Below are positions 31,559-41,524 of a stretch of DNA of 64,000 nucleotides, in pieces. A model generated the notes under the pieces. That model was not told the origin of the DNA. It did no database searches and saw only the letters and a program-made list of their open reading frames with translations. The stretch lies in contig NZ_CAJQTX010000004.1 in the NCBI RefSeq assembly GCF_907163085.1, forward strand, positions 566,421 to 630,420, given 5' to 3'. Position 1 is the first letter of the stretch. Each line of letters starts with the position of its first letter. Made by a program: the position numbers and the translations under genes. The DNA comes from Candidatus Accumulibacter sp. ACC003. GTDB taxonomy: Bacteria; Pseudomonadota; Gammaproteobacteria; Burkholderiales; Rhodocyclaceae.

Positions 31559-32326
31559 ATGAAAATCGTTCAACTTTCAGATCTTCATCTGTGCAGCGAA
31601 CCGCTCTACGGATCGGTCGATACGCTGGTGGCGCTCGACCGGGCACTGCGACGCGTTCTGGCGACAGCGCCGCCGGAATTGCTGCTGATTACCGGCGATC
31701 TGGTCAGCAACGGTACCTGTGAAGAGTACCAGCTATTGCGCAGTCGGCTCGCTGCGCTGCCCTTTCCCTACGCGCTGTTGCCTGGCAATCACGATCGTCG
31801 CGCCGGCTTGCGCGAGGTCTTTCCGGAGCAGGCCTGGAGTGACGACGTGCTGTGCTGTCAGCGGCTCGATCTCGGCAATGGCACATTGTTGCTGCTCGAC
31901 ACGGTGGTTCCCGGTAAGGAGTGGGGTGAAGTGGCGGCGCCACAGGTGGCCTGGCTCGATGCCGCGTGCCCGGCGAACAGGCCGGTGTTGCTCGCGCAGC
32001 ACCAGCCACCTTTCGACGTCGGTATCGCTGGCATGGACGCCATACGCTGTCGCGGTGAAGATTTCCTGGCGCAATGGTTGGCGGCGCACGAGCGGGTTGA
32101 GGCGCTTCTTTGCGGGCACGTACACCGCTTTGTCAGCAGCAGCTTCGCTGGCCGGCCAGCCAGGATCGCCCCATCACCGGCGCACCAGATCGCGTTGCAG
32201 GACGGGCCGCTGGCCTATACGCTCGAACCGGGGGGCTATCTGGTGCACGACTGGTTGCCGGGTGAGCGCCTGCTGACGCACTATGTGCCGGCCGAGATGG
32301 AGCCAGTTCACGTGTACCGGCATTAG
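31559..32326 (+). CDS. cpdA: Metallophosphoesterase, CpdA/Icc-like 3',5'-cAMP phosphodiesterase
   Basis: A 255-residue class III phosphodiesterase. Metal-binding motifs in order: QLSDLHL (D, H), ITGDLVSNGT (D), LLPGNHDRR (N, H), LLAQHQPP (H) and LLCGHVHR (two His). This matches the CpdA group that hydrolyses cAMP, though relatives act on other phosphoesters. The start at 31559 places the first motif at residue 5, as in the family. It is transcribed alone. Confidence 0.88.
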   Translation: MKIVQLSDLHLCSEPLYGSVDTLVALDRALRRVLATAPPELLLITGDLVSNGTCEEYQLLRSRLAALPFPYALLPGNHDRRAGLREVFPEQAWSDDVLCCQRLDLGNGTLLLLDTVVPGKEWGEVAAPQVAWLDAACPANRPVLLAQHQPPFDVGIAGMDAIRCRGEDFLAQWLAAHERVEALLCGHVHRFVSSSFAGRPARIAPSPAHQIALQDGPLAYTLEPGGYLVHDWLPGERLLTHYVPAEMEPVHVYRH

Positions 32327-32580
32327 GCCAGCAATGGCCATGCGAAGGTGACGACGAAAGCGGCTCGAGTCTTGCCGGCATGACCGCCAAAGTCTCGTTC
32401 GCGACTGCCAAATCGCCCGTCTTCGCAGGGATAGCGAAGCGACTATTGGCGCTCGGCAGGAATAAGCAGCGCTTGCCGCCGTCGTGGCGACGAGAGCGAA
32501 CGTGATCGACGGCAGGCGACGATGAATCCGGCTCGGCTAGCGAACGGAGCGTTGCGTAGCGCACTTTGAGGGGGTGGCCG

Positions 32581-34002
32581 ATGGGCAAGGAGATTGGCAG
32601 CGACGGCTTCACGGCGGAAGATTTTGCCGGTTTCAGCCAGCGCCTCGAGCTGGAAACGCAGCACGCACGCGACGCTTACGCGAACGGCGAATTCGCCAGT
32701 GTCGGCGTCGTCGCGGGCTTCGAGCTCGAGGCCTGGCTGATCGATGAGCACTTTTTCCCGGTGCCGCGCAATGTGTCGTTTCTGGAACGGATGGACAGCC
32801 CGTTGGTGGTCCCCGAGTTGTCGATGTTCAACGTCGAAATCAACGGCACGCCGCAGGAATTGCGCGCTACAGCACTGTCGCAGCTCGAAAGCGAACTCAC
32901 CGCTACCTGGCAACAGTGCCGACGCGTGGCCGCCGACCTCGGGGCGTCGATCATCGCCATCGGCACGCTGCCGACGCTGCGCGAACGCGACCTGTCGCTG
33001 GCCAGCATGTCGCCGTTCAAGCGTTACGCGGCGCTCAACGAGCAGATCCTGCGCATGCGCGGCGGCCGGCCATTGGCGCTCGACATCGCCGGCATCGACA
33101 GGATCTCCCTGACCCATGCCGATGTGATGCTCGAGGCGGCGACGACGTCGTTTCAGGTGCACCTGCAGACGCCGGCCAGCGAGGTCGCCCGCACTTACAA
33201 CGCGTCGCTGATTCTCTCTGCACCGCTGCTTGCTCTGGCCGCCAATTCGCCCTTCCTGTTCGGGCGCGCGCTGTGGCACGAAACGCGGATCCCCTTGTTC
33301 GAGCAGACCGTCGCCTGCTGCGAGCCCGGCCATGCCGAACACACGCGTGTCACCTTCGGCTCGGGCTACCTGGGCAGTGATCCGACCGAGTGTTTCGCCG
33401 AAAACCTGTCGTCGTATCCGGTGCTGCTGCCCTTCAACGAACCGGGCCCGGTGCACTCCTACGCGCATCTGCGTTTGCACAACGGCACCATCTGGCGCTG
33501 GAATCGACTGCTGATCGGCTTCGATCGGGACGCTGTGCCGCACTTGCGGGTCGAGCAGCGTGTCATGCCCGCCGGTCCCAGCGTCATCGACATGATGGCC
33601 AACGCGGCCTTCTATTATGGTGCCGTGCGGATGCTTGCCAGGCAGGCGATCGCGCCTGAAGCGCAGTTGCCGTTCGCGGTAGCGTGCGATAATTTCTATC
33701 GTGCGGCACGTTATGGTCTGGAGGCACAGTTGCAGTGGTCGAACGGCCGCCGTGAAAACGTCGCTGAACTGCTGCTGCGCGAACTCTTGCCGCTGGCGCG
33801 CGAAGGTCTGGTCGAACTCGGTCTGGCGTCCGCCGACATCGAGCGCTACGTCGAGGTGCTCAGCGAACGTCTGCGAAGCCGCCAGAACGGTGCCGCCTGG
33901 CAACTGGCACACTACGCGAAATACCAGGATTTCTTCCGGCTCACAGCCGATTACCTTGACCATCAGAGCCGTCTCACGCCTGTGCATGAGTGGCCGATAT
34001 AA
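32581..34002 (+). CDS. Glutamate-cysteine ligase-like (GCS2 family) carboxylate-amine ligase
   Basis: This 473-residue protein begins at ATG 32581 after GAGGGGGTGG. GFELEAWLIDEHFFP and LSMFNVEINGTPQELRATAL are the N-terminal metal/ATP-binding blocks of the GCS2/YbdK superfamily. FGSGYLGSDPTECFAENL and HNGTIWRWNRLLIGFD follow in the middle. The family forms amide bonds between a carboxylate and an amino group; the substrate is unknown. It overlaps or abuts an aspartoacylase-like hydrolase, suggesting a shared substrate. Confidence 0.82.
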   Translation: MGKEIGSDGFTAEDFAGFSQRLELETQHARDAYANGEFASVGVVAGFELEAWLIDEHFFPVPRNVSFLERMDSPLVVPELSMFNVEINGTPQELRATALSQLESELTATWQQCRRVAADLGASIIAIGTLPTLRERDLSLASMSPFKRYAALNEQILRMRGGRPLALDIAGIDRISLTHADVMLEAATTSFQVHLQTPASEVARTYNASLILSAPLLALAANSPFLFGRALWHETRIPLFEQTVACCEPGHAEHTRVTFGSGYLGSDPTECFAENLSSYPVLLPFNEPGPVHSYAHLRLHNGTIWRWNRLLIGFDRDAVPHLRVEQRVMPAGPSVIDMMANAAFYYGAVRMLARQAIAPEAQLPFAVACDNFYRAARYGLEAQLQWSNGRRENVAELLLRELLPLAREGLVELGLASADIERYVEVLSERLRSRQNGAAWQLAHYAKYQDFFRLTADYLDHQSRLTPVHEWPI

Positions 34003-35057
34003 GCCCTCCCTTTATGTTGACCGTACTCGAAACCCTGCCGGATAGCTTTCTGCACACGCCGGCTCGCGAACTCCACCGGCTGTTCTCCGGCCCGACGCTG
34101 ATTCATCTCCCTGGACGACGCGAGGCGCCATTGCTCGTCTCTGTCCTTCTGCACGGCAATGAAGACAGCGGCGTGGTAGCGATGCAGAGGGTCTTGCGAA
34201 ACTACACCGATCGGCAGCTGCCGCGGGCCTTGTCGCTGCTGGTCGGCAATGTCGCGGCGGCCCGCGTGGGCTTGCGGCGGCTCGATCATCAACCCGACTA
34301 CAATCGCGTCTGGCCCGGTACCGAACTGCACGGAACGGCGCCCGAGCACGTGGCGATGAGCGAGGTGCATCGCATCATGCAGGCCCGTGGGCTCTTCGCC
34401 AGCATCGATATCCACAATAACACCGGCATCAATCCACTCTATTGCGTGGTCAATAGCCTTGATCAGTCTGTCCTCCACCTGGCCTTGCTGTTCTCGCGTA
34501 CGGTGGTCTGGTTCCGCGGCCTGGCGGGCTCACAAACGACGGCGTTTTCACCACTTTGCCCATCGCTTACGCTGGAATGCGGCAAGGCCGGCAAGCCGGC
34601 GAACGAGGAGCACGCGGCGAACTTCATCGACGCCTGCCTGCATCTGGCGCAGTTCCCTTCACACGATGTGCATGAGCATGACATCGACCTCTATCACACG
34701 GTGGCTACCGTGCGCATACCGGCAGCGGTATCGTTCGGATTTGGCGATGCGCTGGCCGACATTGACTTCGACCCGCGGCTCGATCATATGAACTTCCGGC
34801 AGCTCGATCCCGGAACGGTCTTCGGGCGCACGCGCGCGGCTTTGCCGCTCGACGTCCGCGATGAGAGCCAACGTGATGTGACCGATGAGTTTTTCGCCTG
34901 CGGCGACGGCACGATCAGTCTCCGGCGGGCGTCAACGCCGGCGATGCTGACTCTCGATGCACGTGCCGTGCGGCAGGACTGCCTTTGTTATCTGATGGAA
35001 CGAATTCCGTTCCCGCACTCGGCCAGTGCCGCTCGCCTGTGGTGCGATCGGCTGTAG
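33990..35057 (+). CDS. Succinylglutamate desuccinylase/aspartoacylase family zinc hydrolase
   Basis: The frame opens with GTG 33990, overlapping the ligase stop by 13 bp; ATG 34014 just after that stop is an alternative without a clear ribosome site. M14-like zinc ligands are His55 and Glu58 (LLHGNEDSG) and His142 (DIHNNTG). LTLECGKAGKPANEEHA holds the candidate catalytic Glu. Such enzymes cleave N-acyl amino acids or small amides. Pairing with a GCS2 ligase suggests make/break enzymes for one amide-linked metabolite. Confidence 0.82.
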   Translation: MADISPPFMLTVLETLPDSFLHTPARELHRLFSGPTLIHLPGRREAPLLVSVLLHGNEDSGVVAMQRVLRNYTDRQLPRALSLLVGNVAAARVGLRRLDHQPDYNRVWPGTELHGTAPEHVAMSEVHRIMQARGLFASIDIHNNTGINPLYCVVNSLDQSVLHLALLFSRTVVWFRGLAGSQTTAFSPLCPSLTLECGKAGKPANEEHAANFIDACLHLAQFPSHDVHEHDIDLYHTVATVRIPAAVSFGFGDALADIDFDPRLDHMNFRQLDPGTVFGRTRAALPLDVRDESQRDVTDEFFACGDGTISLRRASTPAMLTLDARAVRQDCLCYLMERIPFPHSASAARLWCDRL

Positions 35058-35110
35058 CGCCGGCTGGCGGGGTTGTCTGGTTCTGGCATTCAGAAGAATC
35101 GGAGAAAGCC

Positions 35111-36061
35111 ATGCATGCATGCACGAACAAGGCGCTGCCAGCCATACGCGTTTCCGGTCGGACGCGGCTGACGTTGCCGCTGGTCCTGTTGGCGCTGCTC
35201 GGTAGCGGCCATAACGCCGTCGCCGACAGCTCTGGAGCAGGTCTCGCGTCGTATTACGACCAGCATATGGCGATCGTTGGCGGCACGGCTTACGGCTGGA
35301 GGGGCAACGGCCGGCCGACGGCGATGATTGCCGATGCCGTTCAGGTCGGCGTCGGCAAAGACGCCTACTACGCCCTGCGCAAGGACCGCACGCTGCTGTA
35401 CTGGTGGGGCTCGTCGGCCAACGCCACCTTGTTGATGCGCGACGTGGTGAGCTTCGCTGCCGGCAGCTCGGGGTGGTTGGCGATCAATCGGAGCGGCACG
35501 CTGTGGCAGGGTGCCGGCCGCGAGCCGCCACGAAAGATCGCCGAAAAGGTCATCGCTGCCGCCGTTGGCGACGGCACGGACTACTACATCAATCAGGCCG
35601 GCGATCTCTACGTTCGTGGTGCCGCCAATCGGGGTCAATATGGCGACGGCCGCCTGGCGGCGACCAGCGAATTCGTCAAGACGGCCGCACAGGCGCTGGC
35701 TGTCAGAGCGCATACCGGTCATGCCTTGTATCTCGACAAGGGCGGGCAAGTGTTCGGGACCGGTGGCAATATCCATGGACCGCTGTCTACACACGGTCTG
35801 GGCGACAAGGCCACTTCCTGGGGCGTCATTCTCGGCGGCGTCAAGGGAATAGCCACCGGCGAATCGCATTCGGCGGCAATTCTCGCCGACGACTCGCTGT
35901 GGGTGTGGGGCAGGGGTTTTGCCGTCGAGCCGACGAAGATCGCCGAAGGCGTGGTCACTGTCGCCGCCGGCAACGGAACAACGATTGCCCAATCGGCCGA
36001 CGGTACGCTTCGCTTCTGGGACGGTGGACGCGGGCCCCGCCAGATAGATCTGGGACATTAA
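35111..36061 (+). CDS. Secreted RCC1-repeat protein
   Basis: The ATG at 35111 has CGGAGAAAGCC upstream. Residues 1-40 contain a long signal peptide (LTLPLVLLALLGSGHNAVA). The remainder is a beta-propeller-like series of RCC1 repeats: RTLLYWWG, GTLWQGAG, GDLYVRGAANRGQYGDG, GQVFGTGGN, DSLWVWGRG and GTLRFWDGG. The role is unknown; bacterial members are exported binding proteins. Confidence 0.82.
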   Translation: MHACTNKALPAIRVSGRTRLTLPLVLLALLGSGHNAVADSSGAGLASYYDQHMAIVGGTAYGWRGNGRPTAMIADAVQVGVGKDAYYALRKDRTLLYWWGSSANATLLMRDVVSFAAGSSGWLAINRSGTLWQGAGREPPRKIAEKVIAAAVGDGTDYYINQAGDLYVRGAANRGQYGDGRLAATSEFVKTAAQALAVRAHTGHALYLDKGGQVFGTGGNIHGPLSTHGLGDKATSWGVILGGVKGIATGESHSAAILADDSLWVWGRGFAVEPTKIAEGVVTVAAGNGTTIAQSADGTLRFWDGGRGPRQIDLGH

Positions 36062-36285
36062 GATGAAGGTCGCGTCAGCGATTCACCAAAGCTCTTCCCC
36101 ACGTTGCAGGTGAAGCGCCGTGCGGGAGACGGGGAATACACGGCGCGTGCGTCCAGCCCGTCGAACGATTCCGGCGTGGAACGGTAAAAGCTGCGGAATG
36201 CGCACTACAAGTGGAGGAAAACGGTCGTGACGCGTCTCGAGTGGTCACGACCGATAGCGATCGCCGACCGGCGGCGATCATTCAA

Positions 36286-36741
36286 TCAGACGCGCGCCGA
36301 GAAAGAGTGGTTGGCGGCCGGCCAGGGCATGGCTGGATGCGCGAAGTGACTGGACTGCAGGGCTTGCACGAAAAGCCGGTCGTCTTCACTGATGTGACGT
36401 TCGAACCAGTACTCGGCGTAACGCAGGAAGGCATGCGCGTCGTTGCCGCCATTGAGGACGTCGCCGAAGGCCTTCCATAACACGCGCAAGGTGCTCGCGT
36501 GAATCTTGGCGTGGTCGGTAAAGTCCAGCCCTGCTTCGCCGGCGAGTCGCTCTTCGGTCGCAAAATGCTGCTCGAAAAGTTCGAGCAAACCGTGGAAAGC
36601 TTCAATCGGTACATAAGAACTTTCGAAGCAGGCGGTCTTGAGCGATTCGATACGGGTGAAAATTTCTTCGTGCTGGGCGTCGATTTCTGGAAAATCGACC
36701 ATTAAAGCCTCGGGTAAGAACGGGGAAGAGCCAATCTCCAT
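36286..36741 (-). CDS. Bacteriohemerythrin
   Basis: A 151-residue protein with the complete di-iron ligand set: His24 (DAQHEE), His59 and Glu63 (EQHFATEE), His77 and His81 (DHAKIHA), His116 and Asp121 (ERHISEDD). It binds O2 and may buffer or sense oxygen. The start ATG 36741 has AGGAGAC upstream. It is transcribed alone. Confidence 0.93.
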   Translation of the reverse strand: MEIGSSPFLPEALMVDFPEIDAQHEEIFTRIESLKTACFESSYVPIEAFHGLLELFEQHFATEERLAGEAGLDFTDHAKIHASTLRVLWKAFGDVLNGGNDAHAFLRYAEYWFERHISEDDRLFVQALQSSHFAHPAMPWPAANHSFSARV

Positions 36742-36956
36742 TACAAGTCTCCTCTGGAAAGGTCATGGCGTTTCTTGTTATTCAGAGAGTATAGGAATGA
36801 AACGCGCAGAATTCCAGAGAAATTTCATTTAACTCAGAGACGTGCCGCTGCGACAGGACTGCTTTTTGAGCGATGGTTCGCCGAAGCAGCGCAGCCGGTC
36901 TTCGACGATGCGGGTCTCGTGGTGCGTCGGCCAGCTGCGCTTGCCTCCCGGTAGCG

Positions 36957-37600
36957 TCAAGAGCGAGTGGTCCAGCCGGTGCGCTGACGCACGAAGCGCG
37001 CGATGTGGTCGACCGCCAAGCCGGCTTCGGGAAGAAAGTGCGCAATCTGAAACGCGTGTGGCACCTCGGGCCAGATTTCGAGCTCGACATCGACGCCTGC
37101 CGCATGCGCCTTGTCGGCTGCGCGAACCGCTTCGTCGCGCAGCATTTCGCTGCTGCCGGCTTGCAGCAATAGCGGTGGAAAGCCGCGGAAATCGGCGAAC
37201 AGCGGCGACACTTCGGGATCGACGTACTGGTGCGGCGATTGCACGTAGCAGCGCCGCAGGACCAGCAGCGTCCGCAAATGGAGAATCGGGTCCTGGCCGT
37301 CATAGTCGGCCATGCTCGGGCTGGTCATCGTGCAGTCGAGTGCTGGCGAGAGCAAGACCGCGCAGCTCGGCAGCGCCTCGCCGGCCGTCTTGCCCGGTGG
37401 ATGGTCACCAGCGCCAGATTGCCGCCGGCGGAATCGCCGGCGAACACGATGCTGCGGGGATTAAAGCCCTGCGCCAGCAGTGCTCGGTAAACGCGATGGC
37501 AGTCATCCGGCGCAGCAGTGCGTTCAGCGCGCGCATTCGCCAACTGGGACGCAGCTGGATGGTGTGGTAGTAATCGGTTTGGTCGTGCATGGCTAGGCAT
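36957..37600 (-). pseudogene. Alpha/beta hydrolase (hormone-sensitive lipase type), frameshifted and internally deleted
   Basis: Pieces of one hydrolase lie in different frames. An N-terminal piece reads MHDQTDYYHTIQLRPSWRMR; the nucleophile-elbow piece reads NPRSIVFAGDSAGGNLALVT; the C-terminal piece reads MLSPALDCTMTSPSM, then GFPPLLLQAGSSEMLRDEAV and EIWPEVPHAFQIAHF. The shift between the last two falls near 37400. The HGGG oxyanion segment expected between the first two is missing, so this is not only a sequencing slip. Confidence 0.8.
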
Positions 37601-37649
37601 GGTACAGGCTCTCTGCTGGTGCCGGCACCGAGCGTGGCACGGCCGTGCC

Positions 37650-38879
37650 TCAACGCCTGTCGCCCACCGTGCCGGCAGGCGGCGGCAATGCTCGTCGGCT
37701 TGACGACGGGTCTGGCTGACAGGCACCGCAGCCGCTTCTGGCAAGGATCAAGGCGCCTTCGGCCTGGTCGTCGGCGCCGTACCGGGATTCAGCGGCGGCG
37801 GCGACAATCTGCTGTAGGGCATCGCGCCTGGCGTCCTTGTCGAGCGCCGCCAGCGCGGCGACGCGTCGATAAAAGAGTGGCAAGTCATGATTCTGCTGTT
37901 CGAGCAGTGCCGCGAACGCCGGTACCAGCTCGCTGTAAAGAGAGAGCGAGGCAAGCTTGGCGTTGTTCAGGTCGTCGCCAAAGAACTGATCGTAGCCGGC
38001 GTAAGCTCCCCAGCTGACTTTTAGCACGGCGTAGTCGCGCCGCAGCGCCGCGAGCAGCTCGGCCTTGGCGTCGCGTTGCTCGCTGCTCGAGCGGGCGGCT
38101 CCATAGCGCGCAACGAACTGCTGGCGGTAGTCGTGTAGCAGGGCCATCAATTCTGTCTTGCGTCGCTTCTGCGCCGTGAAGGCGGCGCGCGCCTCGGGCG
38201 TTGCGTTCGTCGCCAACCAGCGCCGCATCCCTTCGTCCTCGACAGCGGTGGCGAAGGACTCGTTGAACGACGTGTCGCCGGCCACGAAGATCTGCTGGTG
38301 TGCCAGCTCGTGAAACACCGTGCGCGCCACTTCGAGCGTCCCGAGGCGCAGGAAAGTGTTCAGCACCGGGTCATCGAAATAGCCAAGGGTCGAGTAGGCC
38401 GGTACGCCGGCGACATAAGTGTCATAGCCGTCCTGGCGCAGTTGTGCGGCCAGCCTTTCGGCATCGTGCCGATCGTAGTAGCCGCGGTAGTTAACGCAGC
38501 CAACCATCAACAGGCACCACGACCTGGCTTGCAGAGAAAACTCCGGTGCAGCGAAGACATTCCACACCACGTAGGGGCGTCCGAGGTCGGCGTAGCGGCG
38601 ATAGCTGCCGTTGTCGGGTAGCGCCAGCGCAAGGCTGGCAAAATTGCGTATCGCCTGTACGTCCGCCAGCTTCTCCTTGAGCGCCGGATCGCTGGCCGGA
38701 TCGTCAATGACTTGGTCGATCGGTTGCGCGGCGCGCATTACCGCCAGGTGGCCGCTGATCGCCTGTGCGTAATAGCTGACGTTGCTGCAGCCGGTCACGG
38801 TCACCACCAGGGCCAGCGACATCGCCGCCAGCAGCGCCAACGGTGTCCGCCAGAAAGGAGTTCTAGGCCTGCTGAGCAT
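37650..38879 (-). CDS. Putative zinc aminopeptidase lipoprotein (Aminopep, PF10023-like)
   Basis: The start at 38879 gives 409 residues with a lipoprotein signal: LALLAAMSLALVVTVTGCSN, lipobox VTGC. The metalloprotease motif HELAHQ (HExxH form) follows TVFHE, with NESFATAVEDEG downstream supplying the probable third ligand. Family members are called putative aminopeptidases. The start overlaps the end of the upstream hydrolase gene by 17 bp, so the two are one operon. Confidence 0.82.
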   Translation of the reverse strand: MLSRPRTPFWRTPLALLAAMSLALVVTVTGCSNVSYYAQAISGHLAVMRAAQPIDQVIDDPASDPALKEKLADVQAIRNFASLALALPDNGSYRRYADLGRPYVVWNVFAAPEFSLQARSWCLLMVGCVNYRGYYDRHDAERLAAQLRQDGYDTYVAGVPAYSTLGYFDDPVLNTFLRLGTLEVARTVFHELAHQQIFVAGDTSFNESFATAVEDEGMRRWLATNATPEARAAFTAQKRRKTELMALLHDYRQQFVARYGAARSSSEQRDAKAELLAALRRDYAVLKVSWGAYAGYDQFFGDDLNNAKLASLSLYSELVPAFAALLEQQNHDLPLFYRRVAALAALDKDARRDALQQIVAAAAESRYGADDQAEGALILARSGCGACQPDPSSSRRALPPPAGTVGDRR

Positions 38880-39723
38880 GGAGAAAACGACCGGACGCCA
38901 GGAACGACGCCACTTGCACGCCACAAGCTCGGGAAGCGAGCATCTCCGAGTGTGCGACCGGCAGGGCGACGAGATCGGCGGCACCGGCTAATCGTGTTTC
39001 CGCCAGCGCCACGACGCCGTCGTTGGGCCGTGGCAAACCCGGCACGACGCGGCCCAGGCCGACGCTGCGAGTTCCCGCCAGCACGCCCACTTGCGGTGAT
39101 TGCGGCGCGGCAGCGGCCAGCGGCCCGCGCGATAGCCATTCCATGATCGAGCGCCCAAGCAGCGCGCTCATCCCCACCACGCTGGCCAGTCGCCGCGCGC
39201 AATGGCTGTCGCGGCACGGTGTGCCGAGCAGGACCGCGCGGCGTAGGCGTGGATCCGGGTCGTGCGCCAGCATCTCGAGAATGATCAGGCCGCCGAGGCT
39301 GTGGCCGACCAGATGAATCTCGGGGGCGCTGGTCGCCGCGATGAGGCTGCGCAGCCGCGTGGCGTTCTCAGACAAGGTGGCGCGGACGCTCGGGTAGGCA
39401 AAGCGTAGCGTCCGGTAGCCCGCCTGCTTCAGCCAATGGCTATGCACGGCAAAAATGGCCGCCGGTGTCCACAGGCCGTGCACCAGGATCACCGTTGCGC
39501 CTGCCGGTCTGGGTGGCGATGACGTTCCGGGATGTTCGCGGCGTTCGTGCGTCGTTGCGCAGTCCTCCAGAAGGGGGCGTTCCTTCACGGCGTGTTGGCA
39601 AGCTGACGGGGGCGCGGCATTCAAGGGTTCCAGATCGATCGCAGCTTGTGCCGTTTGGACGGAGGCGCGCCGTCGCGACGCGTACTCCTCATTGGCCAAT
39701 CCCTGGTCGCGTCGCTTGAGCAC
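38863..39723 (-). CDS. Alpha/beta hydrolase
   Basis: A 286-residue hydrolase. VILVHGLWTPAAIFAVH is the oxyanion-side strand, HLVGHSLGGLIILEML the nucleophile elbow (Ser in GHSLGG), and the late VAHSEMLAS the likely catalytic His. The first ~70 residues are not conserved-looking and the true start may be further in. Similar enzymes are lipases or esterases. It is coupled to the aminopeptidase lipoprotein downstream. Confidence 0.82.
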   Translation of the reverse strand: MLKRRDQGLANEEYASRRRASVQTAQAAIDLEPLNAAPPSACQHAVKERPLLEDCATTHERREHPGTSSPPRPAGATVILVHGLWTPAAIFAVHSHWLKQAGYRTLRFAYPSVRATLSENATRLRSLIAATSAPEIHLVGHSLGGLIILEMLAHDPDPRLRRAVLLGTPCRDSHCARRLASVVGMSALLGRSIMEWLSRGPLAAAAPQSPQVGVLAGTRSVGLGRVVPGLPRPNDGVVALAETRLAGAADLVALPVAHSEMLASRACGVQVASFLASGRFLHAQQA

Positions 39724-39842
39724 AGAGTCTAGCGCAGTGCTGTAGGCGCTGGTCGATACTGATCGCGCCGTGGCGTCGGCCTCGGCGCGCGCAGTGCCAG
39801 GGTGCCCACTGCCAGGCGCCCGGACGCTTTACTGGCAAAGCC

Positions 39843-41234
39843 TCACGGCGTCGGCAGCGTGTAAGGAAGATCGCTCACGAAGCGCAACGCGCTGGCGTAG
39901 CCGACGTCCATCTTGTCGACCAGGTAGCTTGGCGAATTGACGATCCGCGCTCCGGCGGTCAGCGGCTGCAGCTCCGTCGGCAAATGTATGCAGCGGGTCG
40001 TCACCGGCCGATAGACCTTGGTCATTTCGGCGGCCTTCGCTTCGGCGGTCGCGAAATAGTCCGGATGCGCGACGCCGTTGTTGAACGCTTCGAGCAGTGC
40101 GACGTCACCGCCGTTCAAGCGCTCTATCAGTTTCTGCCGCAGGTCTTGCAGACGGCCATCATCGAGCAGCCGTTCCGACTGCAGCCAGAGATTGACCTTG
40201 CGGATGAAGTACAACTGCTGCTCAACGAGCGCGTTCTGCCAGAGTTCCTCTTTGCGGTCCTGGCGAGCCTCGTGTGTCTCGGGTTCGCTTTCGCACTTCT
40301 TCGGGAACACCTCGACCATCCAGATCTCGTCGATACGCGAGTCGATCAGCTCCTTCATCGGCGGATTTTCGGCCCAGGCGCCGTCGAGGTAGTGGCCCTT
40401 GTGCTTGATATTCTTGAGGCCTTGGATCTCCTCTATTCTCGTCATTCCGTTCAGGTCGTCGAGTGAGCCCGACGCCATCAGCGCTTTGCTCATGTACTCG
40501 GCGCCTACCTCGATTGCCCTGCTGCGCGCGCCGGCGATCGCCTGCTCACGCTCCATATTGTTGAGTCGTTCGCTCAGTGCGATCTCGAAGGCTTCCAGCA
40601 AGGCGTCGAAAAGATCCTCGTCATCGATCACGACGATTTCGCCGCGATGGATCTCGGTGGTGCTGACCAGCAGACGTGTGCGTCGTTCATCGTTATTGAA
40701 AGCGCTCCTGGATCGGTCGCGCCAGTCGTCGAGTGACTGTGCCAGCTGCTCCTGCACGTAGCGCTCGTAGAGTAGTTGCATACACTCCTTGGGCTGGACA
40801 TAGTCCGCCACCCAGCGCTCGAAAGCCTGGTGCAGTTTGGGAACGAACATCAGCTCCTTCCACAGGTGGAAGTAGAACGGGTTGAGCGACCACTGGCGGT
40901 CGAGGAGCTTCAGGAAATCGCCGGTCTGCTGGTTTGGAATGACGCCGGTCGCATTCGCCAGCCACTGTTGTTTGAGTTGCTCTGGAAGCTCATTCACCGT
41001 GCCGGCGAGCTGGTGTTTCCAGCACATCGCGGCGACCAGCGCGCCGGCCGAGGTGCCCGAGAAGGCGCCGATCCGGTCGAAGATCTGGCGCTCGATCAAG
41101 GCCTTGACGACTCCCGTGCTGAGCGCGCCAGCGAGAAAACTGCCACCCTGAAAACCCAGCCCGATGCGTTCGGGTGGGACCCGAAGCGCCGGCGTCGGTG
41201 CCTTGCGGGATTTCTCGATGGTCATCGTTGTCAT
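39843..41234 (-). CDS. Patatin-like phospholipase (second, long form)
   Basis: The ATG at 41234 has GGGAGGAAGG upstream. The 463-residue product has the glycine-rich oxyanion motif LGFQGGSFLAGAL near residue 30, nucleophile GTSAGAL near residue 57, and the Asp in YLDGAWAENPPMKEL. Long helical inserts surround the core. It differs clearly from the patatin at 18.0-19.2 kb. No sensor or synthase gene adjoins it, so a housekeeping lipid role is as likely as defence. Confidence 0.85.
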   Translation of the reverse strand: MTTMTIEKSRKAPTPALRVPPERIGLGFQGGSFLAGALSTGVVKALIERQIFDRIGAFSGTSAGALVAAMCWKHQLAGTVNELPEQLKQQWLANATGVIPNQQTGDFLKLLDRQWSLNPFYFHLWKELMFVPKLHQAFERWVADYVQPKECMQLLYERYVQEQLAQSLDDWRDRSRSAFNNDERRTRLLVSTTEIHRGEIVVIDDEDLFDALLEAFEIALSERLNNMEREQAIAGARSRAIEVGAEYMSKALMASGSLDDLNGMTRIEEIQGLKNIKHKGHYLDGAWAENPPMKELIDSRIDEIWMVEVFPKKCESEPETHEARQDRKEELWQNALVEQQLYFIRKVNLWLQSERLLDDGRLQDLRQKLIERLNGGDVALLEAFNNGVAHPDYFATAEAKAAEMTKVYRPVTTRCIHLPTELQPLTAGARIVNSPSYLVDKMDVGYASALRFVSDLPYTLPTP

Positions 41235-41524
41235 TTTCCTTCCTCCCAGGTTTGCAGACATTCGGTTCGCGGCCAAGATGGCAAAGCGCCGCGACTCAGG
41301 ATCTTCGATTTGCCCTCGGCGCCCTGTCTTTCAGGACGTCAGATTTCATATTGCATCGCAACATGCGAAATAGCGAGTGCACGTTAGCTATGACTTAAGC
41401 TAAAACTTTAATTATGTGGCGCGCCGCAACAAGGATAAGGGGGTGATTGACCTGCTCGGGCGACGGTGCGGCGGCCGCGCCGCTTCGCGCGGTCAGTGAT
41501 AGCACGGCAAGTGCTTTCGACGCG

